A model generated the notes under the pieces. It did no database searches. It was given only the letters and a program-made list of their open reading frames with translations, and was not told the DNA's origin. A program made the translations under genes and the position numbers. From Clostridiales bacterium oral taxon 876 str. F0540 (GTDB lineage Bacteria; Bacillota; Clostridia; Clostridiales; Clostridiaceae), in assembly GCA_000466585.1 (NCBI GenBank), contig KE993460.1, positions 1 through 39,720 of the forward strand: DNA of 39,720 nucleotides, given 5' to 3'. Positions 1 to 7,611 of the stretch are shown here, one piece after another. Within the stretch, counting starts at the first letter, position 1. Every line of letters starts with the position of its first letter.

Positions 1-1
1 G

Positions 2-400
2 AAAAAATGTGTCTACATTATTGACATAAGTCCAGAGACAGATGAGGACATGGAGGGTTATAGGCAAACTGTAATTAAAAATATAAAAAGAAAAACTGCT
101 CTTTGTGTGAAGCATAAGGATGATATTGTTGCAATCATGCTTTTTTCTTTTATTTCTAAATGTATTTCTTGTATGGCAGTTCATCCAAATCACCGTAGAA
201 GGGGAATTGCAGCTGCCATGATAGAAAAAATGTTGTCATTATTTCCAAATGGCATAGATATATCAGTTACAACCTTTAGAGAAAATGATATAAAAGGGAT
301 TGCTCCAAGACAACTATATAGAAAATTTGGATTCGAAGAAGATGAGCTTGTAACTGAATTTAACTATCCAAATCAGAAATTTATTTTACATAGAAAATGA
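2..400 (+). CDS. GNAT-family N-acetyltransferase, 5' end outside window
   Basis: The reading frame is open from base 2 with no stop before the first ATG at 50, so this is very probably the 3' part of a gene entering from the left. The visible protein carries the GNAT acetyl-CoA loop as HPNHRRRGIAAAMIEKML (motif A, Q/R-x-x-G-x-G/A type), followed by a C-terminal strand and RQLYRKFGFEED, the usual 'Y-x-k-x-G-F' motif B. GNAT enzymes move an acetyl group from acetyl-CoA to an amine. The substrate cannot be read from this sequence. No terminator is obvious in the AT-rich gap after it. Confidence 0.8.
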   Translation, partial: KKCVYIIDISPETDEDMEGYRQTVIKNIKRKTALCVKHKDDIVAIMLFSFISKCISCMAVHPNHRRRGIAAAMIEKMLSLFPNGIDISVTTFRENDIKGIAPRQLYRKFGFEEDELVTEFNYPNQKFILHRK

Positions 401-562
401 GTAAATAGTTTAATTAGCTAAGTAATTAATAGAAAAACATATAACTTTATATTGAAAATTTTATCTGCATACAAAACTATAAATTTGCTATATAATTAAA
501 TTTGTTCATATATATTTTTTACTAAGAATATGTGAAGGATGAGGAATACAAGGAGGATACTA

Positions 563-1687
563 ATGAAAATATCAAAGAAAGATGCGCTCCAATGGTTTGA
601 ATTTTTTTCAATATTGCCGGAGGAAGAGGAATTAATGACAAAACAAAAAGAGATTATGTACTCTACCTTTGCACAAATTGAGGAAGCCATTGATAGTAGA
701 AATGATATGTTAATGTCAGAAATTAAAGGCTTGAATAACTTAAAGAATAGAACTTTATTTGTGGGAAATGAAAGCAAATTCCCCAAAGGATGTATTTCTT
801 GTCTTATGGGTACCGGACTTAGTGCAATTAGGAAAACCAACAAATGTAATATAGAGTGTAAGTTTTGCTACAATTATGGAGAACTAGAAGACATTCCTCC
901 AATTGGCGAAGGTATGTGGGATATTGGAGGTACAAAGTTTTATGAGAAGGATATTGATTTGCTTCTTTCTATCCACAAGAAGCCAACCGGTGTTGCCTAT
1001 GTCTATTTAGAGCCCTTCATGGAAATTGAAAAATACTATCCTATAATAAAGAAATTTAATGACGCAGGGGTATATCAGCACCTTTATACAAATGGAATAT
1101 TAGCTACGGAAGAAACCTTGAAAGCATTAGGTGAAGCAGGTCTTAATGAGATACGTTTCAACCTGGGCGCTTCTAATTGTTCAGACAAGGTTATTAAAAA
1201 TATTGGTATAGCAAAAAAATATATTAATAATGTAGGTATTGAGACTCCAATGACTCCTGAGTTTTTTGAAGCGTTTTTTAAGAAAAAGCAAGCAATTTTT
1301 GAGACCAAGCTAGATTTTATAAATTGCGCAGAATTACATTTAAATGAGAATAACATTAATAATTATTATGGAGACAACATGTATATTTCAAGACATGGCT
1401 ATATATCTCCAATTTGGAGCAGAGAATTAACTTTTAAATTCATGAAAATAGCAGATGAAGAAAAGTGGGATTTAGTAGTTCATGATTGCTCAAACAATAC
1501 AAAGTTTGCTAGAGATTTAAATTTGAGCAGTAAAGAAGGTAAGTGGTTTGGAGCCAGTAATTATGCTTGTGAGTTTCCAAGAATTCCATACGAAGCATTT
1601 TTACCAATACTGCGTGATGACAATTTCAAATTTTTAAGTGAAGAAGAATTGCCTGAGGGCTACAAGCCGGGAGAATTGATTTATTAG
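563..1687 (+). CDS. Radical SAM protein of unknown function (COG2108-like)
   Basis: This 374-residue protein has the radical SAM cluster motif CNIECKFC (C95, C99, C102), which would bind a 4Fe-4S cluster and cleave S-adenosylmethionine. A CISC pair (C77, C80) just upstream and further Cys in the C-terminal half could hold a second cluster or zinc. This is inference. The TIM-barrel continues through LYTNGILA and EIRFNLGAS, as in pyruvate-formate-lyase-activating-enzyme relatives. The start is ATG 563, because AAGGAGG at 550-556 lies 6 nt before it. The in-frame ATG at 539 has no SD. A candidate -10 TATAAT is at 491-496. It is a single-gene unit closed by the terminator at 1771. The substrate is unknown. 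Confidence 0.85.
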   Translation: MKISKKDALQWFEFFSILPEEEELMTKQKEIMYSTFAQIEEAIDSRNDMLMSEIKGLNNLKNRTLFVGNESKFPKGCISCLMGTGLSAIRKTNKCNIECKFCYNYGELEDIPPIGEGMWDIGGTKFYEKDIDLLLSIHKKPTGVAYVYLEPFMEIEKYYPIIKKFNDAGVYQHLYTNGILATEETLKALGEAGLNEIRFNLGASNCSDKVIKNIGIAKKYINNVGIETPMTPEFFEAFFKKKQAIFETKLDFINCAELHLNENNINNYYGDNMYISRHGYISPIWSRELTFKFMKIADEEKWDLVVHDCSNNTKFARDLNLSSKEGKWFGASNYACEFPRIPYEAFLPILRDDNFKFLSEEELPEGYKPGELIY

Positions 1688-1770
1688 ATTGTATCATAAT
1701 TTATTTTCAAAAAATGCCTCAAGGAACCTATTGTAAGAAATAGAAGCTGAATATATAACAAAGTATTGTT

Positions 1771-1797
1771 GTCCACCTCAACTGGTGGACTTTTTTT
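1771..1797 (+). terminator. Rho-independent terminator after radical SAM gene
   Basis: A perfect 7-bp stem, GTCCACC (1771-1777) with GGTGGAC (1784-1790) and a 6-nt loop, is followed directly by seven T. Confidence 0.9.
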
Positions 1798-1837
1798 ATA
1801 GAAGTGTGTAAAATTATGGTTTATAATCAAAATATAG

Positions 1838-1993
1838 GTGCGATGCGTTATTCATATAAATATTGATTTGGGAAACTGCAATATAGAAGCATTAGAATTT
1901 GTAATTAGTTCACTAGCAAATAAATTTGATGAAAATATCTCGAAAATAACCCTTGAGTAAGTATAGTGGAAATCATATAGTTGATAAAAATTG
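1838..1993 (+). pseudogene. Relict coding fragment in the 1688-2039 gap
   Basis: From GTG 1838 to TAA 1958 the frame encodes about 40 protein-like, helix-forming residues (core NIEALEFVISSLANKFDEN). Just past the stop, another frame reads YSGNHIVDKN and then stops at about 1991-1993. This looks like the frameshifted tail of a lost gene. There is no SD before the GTG and no intact N-terminus. Chance coding is possible. Apart from the terminator at 1771, I see nothing else in this 352-bp gap. Confidence 0.3.
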
Positions 1994-2039
1994 ACTGAAG
2001 TAGAACCAAACTTAATATAAAAAATTTGGAGGCAGGAAA

Positions 2040-2774
2040 ATGGAGTATGGAAAATTAATTGGTGTAGGAAACACAGCAAATGTATACGAGTATGGAGAAG
2101 GTAAAGTGCTTAAGCTCTTTCATCAGGGATATCCTGTAGAAGATGTAGCAGAAGAGTTTAATAATGCTATGGCAATAAGAGATATGAAGTTTGAAAAACC
2201 AAAAGCACATGAAGTAATTTCTTTTGGAGGAAAAAGTGGGATTATATACGATAAGGTGGAAGGCGAATCTTTACTAGATTGGGTTATGAAAACTGGTGAT
2301 GTAAAGAAATGCGCAGAATATATGGCAAAGCTGCATAGAGAAATTGTCCAAAATACGATTAATAATGTATCCAATTATAAAGACTTTTTAAGGTCTCATA
2401 TTCTAAGAGCATGTTTCAAAGACTTTAATAAACAAAAGGATGCATTACAATTACTGGATAAGCTACCGGAGGGAGATTCATTATGTCATGGTGATTTCCA
2501 TCCTGGTAATATATTAATATCAAATGGGAATACAATTGTTTTAGATTTCATGAACATTTGCCAAGGCAATTTATTATACGATGTAGCAAGAACTGTATTT
2601 CTAGTAGAATATACACCTGTACCGGAAGGGGATTATGATAAGGAAGTACTTTTACAACTAAAGAAAACACTGACAGATTTATATCTTATGGAGATGAATA
2701 TTACTAGAGAAATGATACAGGATTATCTATCAGTCATAGCTTTGGCTAGAAAGGGAGAATGTCCTAATGAGTAA
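2040..2774 (+). CDS. APH/choline-kinase-fold phosphotransferase
   Basis: This 244-residue protein has a protein-kinase-like fold of the aminoglycoside phosphotransferase type. It has a short glycine-rich loop GVGNTANVYEY, an ATP-binding lysine in KVLKLF, the catalytic loop CHGDFHPGNIL (H-G-D-x-x-x-x-N) and the metal-binding VLDFMN in the DFG position. GGAGG at 2028-2032 sits 7 nt before the ATG. Family members phosphorylate hydroxyl groups of small molecules. A true antibiotic-resistance role cannot be claimed, since many clostridial paralogues are uncharacterised. It is followed after 49 nt by the YdeI-like gene. Confidence 0.8.
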   Translation: MEYGKLIGVGNTANVYEYGEGKVLKLFHQGYPVEDVAEEFNNAMAIRDMKFEKPKAHEVISFGGKSGIIYDKVEGESLLDWVMKTGDVKKCAEYMAKLHREIVQNTINNVSNYKDFLRSHILRACFKDFNKQKDALQLLDKLPEGDSLCHGDFHPGNILISNGNTIVLDFMNICQGNLLYDVARTVFLVEYTPVPEGDYDKEVLLQLKKTLTDLYLMEMNITREMIQDYLSVIALARKGECPNE

Positions 2775-2823
2775 CATTTATAGCTAAGTAAAGATCAATA
2801 ATACAAAGGATGGTGTATTAATA

Positions 2824-3381
2824 TTGGAGCATATGCTGTTTGAAACAAGAGCTGATTTTAGAAATTGGCTAAATGATAATTGTACAACGAGCAACGGAAT
2901 CTGGCTGGTATTCAGCAAGCATGGGAGCGTTACAACTCTCAAGGCCAGCGAAGCTTTAGAAGAAGCTTTATGTTTTGGATGGATTGATGGTCAAATGCAA
3001 AGTATAGATGAGACGAAATATTTAAAGTATTTTTCATCAAGAAGAAAAGGCAGTAAGTGGTCAGAAAAAAATAAAAATCTTATAAATGAACTTGAAGCAG
3101 CAGGAAAAATGACTGATTTTGGACGAGCTAAAGTTGAAGAAGCAAAGAAAAGAGGAATGTGGGATAAACCTAAACCTGAACCTATAAACGATGAACAAGT
3201 GCGGATGCTAGAAGAATTAATAAAAGGTTTTGAGCCGGCATACACAAATTTCATTTCTATGTCTCCATCTGTCCAAAAAAATTATACAGGCCTATATTTT
3301 GATGCTAAGTCTGATGATGCAAGAAAGAGAAGGCTTGAAAAAATTATAAATAGACTCAATTTAAATTTGAAACCTATGTAA
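2824..3381 (+). CDS. YdeI/OmpD-associated family protein
   Basis: This 185-residue protein matches the YdeI family layout: an N-terminal domain with FRNWLNDNC, IWLVFSK, EALEEALCFGWIDG and the SRRKGSKWSEKN stretch, then a C-terminal 'bacteriocin-protection' helical segment with FISMSPSVQKNY and ARKRRLEKII. Some relatives have been linked with resistance to cationic peptides, but the biochemical activity is unknown. The start is taken as TTG 2824, with the purine-rich AAAGGATGG about 9 nt upstream. ATG 2833 is the alternative and is further from that SD. Confidence 0.8.
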   Translation: MEHMLFETRADFRNWLNDNCTTSNGIWLVFSKHGSVTTLKASEALEEALCFGWIDGQMQSIDETKYLKYFSSRRKGSKWSEKNKNLINELEAAGKMTDFGRAKVEEAKKRGMWDKPKPEPINDEQVRMLEELIKGFEPAYTNFISMSPSVQKNYTGLYFDAKSDDARKRRLEKIINRLNLNLKPM

Positions 3382-3516
3382 GACTAAAGAGTGTTAGTGA
3401 TTTATACAAGCTCAAAATACTGTGGAATTTATATGAGTGATACTAAATAATATTTTACGCAATTGCCCAAAACTCCGAAATACAGGCTATTTTAAAATTA
3501 TAAGGAGATAGCTATC

Positions 3517-4059
3517 ATGAATATTGATGATTTGTATATAACCAATTATAGGGAAGCAGGAGGATTGCCACTCCGCAGTATAACAAGATTAAAAGAAGAA
3601 GAAGCCTATGCTTTGGCAAGTAAATTATCTCAGGAAAGTCTTTCAAAAAGAGATAGATATGGCGATTACTTCAATACTTATTATCATAAAAGGTTAAGAA
3701 CAGAAGAATGGATATATGATACATTTATAGCTTTAAAAGGAGAGCCTCAGACTCGTCATCCAATTTATTTCACATTACTTGAGAGTGAGAGATTACGCAG
3801 CTTTTTCGGCAACGATAATAAAGTGAAAATTTTACTAAAGGATATTGAATCTTCACATATAAGCTTTACTCCAAGAGATAGTATGCATCTTATGGATATG
3901 GGAAGAACAGAAAACACAGTATGGAGAAAAGAAGATTTATTTAGGCTAATTAACGAATCAAAACAAGATATTTCACAATTTATTAGAAATACTCCAGAGA
4001 AATACGGATTAGTTGGAGGATATATTGAGGTGCAATTGTGGAGTGATGTATATTTTTAG
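3517..4059 (+). CDS. Conserved hypothetical protein, 180 aa
   Basis: I do not recognise this protein. It is soluble, without a signal peptide or membrane segment, and rich in charged and aromatic residues. It begins MNIDDLYITNYREAGGLP and ends with GGYIEVQLWSDVYF, with no evident catalytic motif. AAGGAG at 3502-3507, 9 nt before the ATG, and consistent AT-rich codon use support it as a real gene. It lies 38 bp upstream of a membrane protein on the same strand with no terminator between, so the two may be cotranscribed. Confidence 0.7.
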   Translation: MNIDDLYITNYREAGGLPLRSITRLKEEEAYALASKLSQESLSKRDRYGDYFNTYYHKRLRTEEWIYDTFIALKGEPQTRHPIYFTLLESERLRSFFGNDNKVKILLKDIESSHISFTPRDSMHLMDMGRTENTVWRKEDLFRLINESKQDISQFIRNTPEKYGLVGGYIEVQLWSDVYF

Positions 4060-4100
4060 ATAGAAAATTACATTGCTATCATTTTTTAGGGGGAAAGTTG

Positions 4101-4973
4101 ATGCTAGTGCCGGCAGTAGCAACTGTGATAGTAATAATTGCTTTTATAAATATTTATAGAAGATATAAAACTGATAATGAAGAGTTTTTGGTGTTTAAAC
4201 TAATTGGCTACTACTTATTAGGGAGCTTCAGGCTTAACTTTAATAATATAGCGCTGCCAGTGGGCTTTATTATTTATTCAGCATGTCTTAGGCCAAGGAC
4301 TAATAAGCCTGTGAAGAGGGCTATTGCTTATTTAGGTTTATTTGCATTTTTCAGCAGTATTTTAAATCCATTCATTGAAAAAGCATATTTTGAAAGAGGA
4401 CGAGTAGTAAGTTCAGCAAGTAATAATATTTATACTATTGATTTTAATGCGGATTATAATGTAATAAAAAAAAGAATGGGAGTTGGTGAGAATACAAGAC
4501 TTGAAGAGTTTCAAGCAGATTTTGAGCAAACTGGAATCATTAAAAGATTAACATATAAGTTTTTGACAATTGATAGTAAAGGTACTGTCTTATACAGAGT
4601 AGATTATAATACTGATAAGAATAAATATATTATAAAGCCAACTAAAGTAAACCAGTGGCCTCAGTATAATGAATTGATTGGTGAAGAACAATTTTTCTAT
4701 GGAATAAAGCACTTGGATTTAAAAAAAGCAATTCCAAATGAGGAATATCCTTATTATACAGTTAGATGTGCAGGAACTTATTCAGGTTGGGATGTAAAGG
4801 ATTTTGAGAACTTTTGGATTACTGATAAAGGATTTAGGCAAATCAGTAATGAAGAATTACCTGTTGAAGGATATGTCTTTTGGATTTATGGAAATAAGAA
4901 AACTGACGAAGGTGATCACATAAGTTACAGCAGTGACCATAACAGAGCGTATATTTTATCTAACAGTAAATGA
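4101..4973 (+). CDS. Membrane-anchored hypothetical protein, 290 aa
   Basis: The N-terminal hundred residues hold about three hydrophobic segments (approximately residues 3-20, 37-60 and 75-95). The remaining 190 residues are polar, rich in Tyr and Asn, and contain no motif I recognise. That part probably forms an extracytoplasmic or cytoplasmic domain. I chose ATG 4101 because AGGGGGA at 4088-4094 sits 6 nt before it. The TTG at 4098 is in frame but too close. It is probably cotranscribed with the 3517-4059 gene. Confidence 0.7.
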   Translation: MLVPAVATVIVIIAFINIYRRYKTDNEEFLVFKLIGYYLLGSFRLNFNNIALPVGFIIYSACLRPRTNKPVKRAIAYLGLFAFFSSILNPFIEKAYFERGRVVSSASNNIYTIDFNADYNVIKKRMGVGENTRLEEFQADFEQTGIIKRLTYKFLTIDSKGTVLYRVDYNTDKNKYIIKPTKVNQWPQYNELIGEEQFFYGIKHLDLKKAIPNEEYPYYTVRCAGTYSGWDVKDFENFWITDKGFRQISNEELPVEGYVFWIYGNKKTDEGDHISYSSDHNRAYILSNSK

Positions 4974-5022
4974 TTTTTTATGAAGATATATTTTCAATAA
5001 ATAATATATAGGAGGAAGTTAA

Positions 5023-5239
5023 ATGTTATATAAAGAAGATATAGTTAGAATACTTAAGGAAATGAATTTGCCATTAAGTGAATATTGGATAACTTCAGGT
5101 GCGGCATTAGTTATGCACGGAGTTAAAGAAACTACTCGAGATATAGATCTAGGGGGTACAACAAGTTTGGTTGAACAATACATAGATAAAAGACATTAAT
5201 GATATCAAACTTATTGATGAATATATAAACAGGTCATAA
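5023..5239 (+). pseudogene. Internally deleted nucleotidyltransferase (MNT/AbiEii-type)
   Basis: The N-terminus is intact, with GGAGG 7 nt upstream of ATG 5023. It reads WITSGAALVMHGVKETTRDIDLG, the nucleotidyltransferase signature (G-x-A-L ... T-x-D-I-D-L-G) of the MNT/AbiEii-like fold. At about 5180 the frame breaks and stops at 5197-5199. The +1 frame then reads KDINDIKLIDEYINRS and stops at 5237-5239, which is the kind of C-terminal tail these proteins have. About 70-80 central residues normally found in the family are missing, so this looks like an out-of-frame internal deletion. A 58-aa peptide may still be made, but it would lack most of the fold. Confidence 0.75.
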
Positions 5240-5319
5240 ACTGCTTTGCAGCGGACTTAGTAAAGTTTGGCTTGTGTAAAAAATAATTGTATTTATAAAC
5301 AAATATATGGAGGTTGAAG

Positions 5320-5889
5320 ATGGGGAAGTTTAAGTTTGAAAAATGTTTGGATATAGAAGGTCTTTATACTGTTGAGCCTAAAATATTTTTAGATGAAAGA
5401 GGCTATAATTTAGAAACATATAATTCTAAAGATTTTAAAGAAGCAGGGCTTGATATGGAGTTCGTTCAAGAAAACCAATCAATGTCTAAAAAAGGAGTCC
5501 TTAGAGGATTACATTTTCAAAAAACATATCAGCAGGGAAAGCTGGTTCGTGTTATAAGCGGAGAGGTGTTCGATGTAGCAGTGGATATCCGTGAAGGATC
5601 AAAGACATATGGTAAGTGGTTTGGTGTTATTTTGTCTGCTGAGAAGAAAAATATGCTATATGTTCCGGAAGGGTTTGCGCATGGTTTCCTAGTGCTTTCC
5701 GAAACGGCTGAATTTGCTTATAAGTTATCCGATTATTATCACCCTGAGGATGAAAGTGGTGTTCCATGGAATGATAAAACAATAGGCGTTAAGTGGCCAA
5801 TTCCTAAAGGAATGACAATTATAACTTCTGAAAGAGATAATAATCATCCTGCTTTTATTAAAGGAATAGCATTAAAACCTAAAAGATAA
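5320..5889 (+). CDS. rfbC: dTDP-4-dehydrorhamnose 3,5-epimerase family protein
   Basis: This 189-residue RmlC cupin shows VLRGLHFQ with the catalytic His, GEVFDVAVDIREGSKTYGKW, and VPEGFAHGFLVLSETAEFAYK, close to the full-length enzyme. The reaction epimerises C3 and C5 of dTDP-4-keto-6-deoxyglucose on the way to dTDP-rhamnose. ATG 5320 is chosen because TGGAGG at 5308-5313 lies 6 nt upstream. The in-frame TTG 5314 overlaps the SD. rfbA, rfbB and rfbD are not nearby, so the partner enzymes must be elsewhere, or the enzyme serves another deoxysugar. Confidence 0.9.
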   Translation: MGKFKFEKCLDIEGLYTVEPKIFLDERGYNLETYNSKDFKEAGLDMEFVQENQSMSKKGVLRGLHFQKTYQQGKLVRVISGEVFDVAVDIREGSKTYGKWFGVILSAEKKNMLYVPEGFAHGFLVLSETAEFAYKLSDYYHPEDESGVPWNDKTIGVKWPIPKGMTIITSERDNNHPAFIKGIALKPKR

Positions 5890-5942
5890 GAACTTTATAT
5901 TGGTTATAGACTTAAGGAGATATAATAAAGGAGATATAATAA

Positions 5943-6551
5943 ATGTATGAAGAACATTTAAATTATGTTAAAGACTATTTTGCTATACATGGAGATGTAC
6001 CCCCTAATCCATTAATGGCATTTAGGTCTAAATATCAGCATACCTTGCGTGTACTTGGATAGGCTAAAAGATTAGTAAGAGAAAGAAAAGATGTAGACAC
6101 AGATATCTTATTTACAGCTGTGATTTTTCATGATATAGGCTGTTCTGAGGGTAAAGAATTTCATGCTGAAAGAAGTGCTAAAATCTTTTATGAATATGGG
6201 CTGAAAATGAATTTGGATTTGAAATTTATTGAAAGGGTAAAAGATTTAATATCTCTTCATTCTTCAAAGGGATTGCTGAAGAAAAAGGACACGCCTATAG
6301 AATTGATAATCCTTATGGAGGCTGATTTGCTTGATGAGGAAGGAGCACTAAGAATAGTATGGTATTCTCTAGATAAAGGCATTACAGGAGCAGAAAGCTA
6401 TCTTGATGTTTATAAGCATATAGTTATGGGGAGCAATAAACGTTTAATCAATCCAATGGTAACTGAAAAGGCGCAATATTATTGGAATGAGAAACATAAA
6501 ATTGTTGAAGAATTTACGAGACAGCTGGAAGATGATATTGCAGTTAATTAG
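5943..6551 (+). pseudogene. HD-domain phosphohydrolase interrupted by an in-frame TAG
   Basis: AAAGGAG at about 5928-5934 precedes ATG 5943. The frame runs to 6551 as a complete HD-domain protein (201 residues) except for TAG at codon 40 (6060-6062). Upstream of it is YQHTLRVLG, with the first metal-binding His. Downstream is AKRL, then FHDIG with the HD pair and HAERSA. In relatives this position is usually Trp (H-x-x-R-V-x-x-W-A), so a TGG to TAG change is the simplest explanation. A product restarting after the stop, for example at GTG 6120, would lack the first His ligand and is unlikely to be active. Readthrough or a sequencing error cannot be excluded. Confidence 0.75.
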
Positions 6552-6581
6552 AAGACTTATATAAGTAAAGAGGAGAAGATT

Positions 6582-7460
6582 ATGCATGAAACAAAAGTAA
6601 AAGGCATCTTGTCAGCTCAGAATGGTATGAATATATACAGAGGTTGCACTCATGGCTGTATTTATTGTGATTCACGAAGCAGATGCTATCAGATGAAGCA
6701 TAACTTTGAAGATATAGAGATAAAAGTAAATGCTCCTGAGCTTTTAGAAGAGACGCTTAAAAGAAAAAGAAAGAAATGCATGATAGGAACTGGCGCCATG
6801 AGTGATCCCTATATACATTTAGAAGAAAAGCTTGGAAATACAAGAAAGTGTATTGAACTTATTAATTTCTATGGCTTTGGACTAGCAATACAGACTAAAT
6901 CGGCAAGAATTTTGAGGGATTTAGATTTGCTTAAAAAAATTAATCAAAAAACAAAGTGTGTGGTACAAATGACTTTAACTACTTATGATGAAGCTTTATG
7001 CAAAATTATAGAACCAAATGTAAGCACGACAAGGGAGAGATTTGAAGTTTTAAAGATAATGCGCGACAATGGAATTCCTACTGTAGTCTGGCTAAGTCCT
7101 ATCTTACCTTTTATTAATGATACTGAGGAAAATATTAAGGGGATTTTAGATTATTGCATTGAGGCAAAAGTCCATGGAATCATTTGTTTTGGCATGGGTT
7201 TAACATTGAGGGAAGGAAATAGGGAGTATTTTTATGAAAAGCTGGATCAGTATTTCCCAGGAATGAAGGATAGGTATATTAAAAAGTTTAATTATGCATA
7301 TCAGCTGCCAAGTCCCAATAATGCTAAGCTAATGAGAATATTTGAAAGTACGTGCAAATCAAATGACATAGTATATGATGTCGGCGAGTGCTTTGAGTAT
7401 CTACATAAGTTTGAAGAAAAAAATACATATGAACAATTAGTAATGCCCGGATTAACTTAG
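6582..7460 (+). CDS. SPL-family radical SAM protein
   Basis: This 292-residue protein has the cluster motif RGCTHGCIYCDSR (C22, C26, C29) near the N-terminus, as in the COG1533/SPL-type radical SAM group. Other family landmarks are MIGTGAMSDPYIHLE, the IQTKSARILRDLDLL strand-helix and VVWLSPILPFINDT. It lacks the size and C-terminal Cys arrangement I would expect for a genuine spore photoproduct lyase, so its substrate is unknown. GAGGAG at 6569-6574 serves ATG 6582. It starts 30 bp after the interrupted HD gene and is followed by the terminator at 7490, so the two probably shared a transcript. Confidence 0.85.
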   Translation: MHETKVKGILSAQNGMNIYRGCTHGCIYCDSRSRCYQMKHNFEDIEIKVNAPELLEETLKRKRKKCMIGTGAMSDPYIHLEEKLGNTRKCIELINFYGFGLAIQTKSARILRDLDLLKKINQKTKCVVQMTLTTYDEALCKIIEPNVSTTRERFEVLKIMRDNGIPTVVWLSPILPFINDTEENIKGILDYCIEAKVHGIICFGMGLTLREGNREYFYEKLDQYFPGMKDRYIKKFNYAYQLPSPNNAKLMRIFESTCKSNDIVYDVGECFEYLHKFEEKNTYEQLVMPGLT

Positions 7461-7489
7461 TAGTATGAAAAATTTAATATACAGCATTT

Positions 7490-7526
7490 AAGAACTCTTA
7501 AAAATTTCAAAAAGAGTTCTTATTTT
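7490..7526 (+). terminator. Rho-independent terminator after SPL-like gene
   Basis: A 10-bp stem, AAGAACTCTT (7490-7499) with AAGAGTTCTT (7512-7521), has a 12-nt loop and is followed by ATTTTAT. Confidence 0.8.
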
Positions 7527-7552
7527 ATATATGGAAATTTATGTAGTATAAT
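7524..7552 (+). promoter_or_regulatory. Candidate sigma-A promoter for the terpene-cyclase-fold gene
   Basis: A perfect -10 TATAAT at 7547-7552 lies 17 nt after TTTATA (7524-7529), a poor -35. It sits 60 nt before the next start codon and just after a terminator, where a promoter is expected. Confidence 0.4.
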
Positions 7553-7611
7553 GAAGGGATTTTACATATTAAGAAGAATATATTAACTAATAGGGAGGAG
7601 AAGGAAGAAAT

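Noticed and set aside
1852..2079. - strand ORF of 75 codons over the 1838-1993 relict
   Set aside because: It has no SD, runs into the start of the kinase gene and lacks protein-like character. The + frame reads better.
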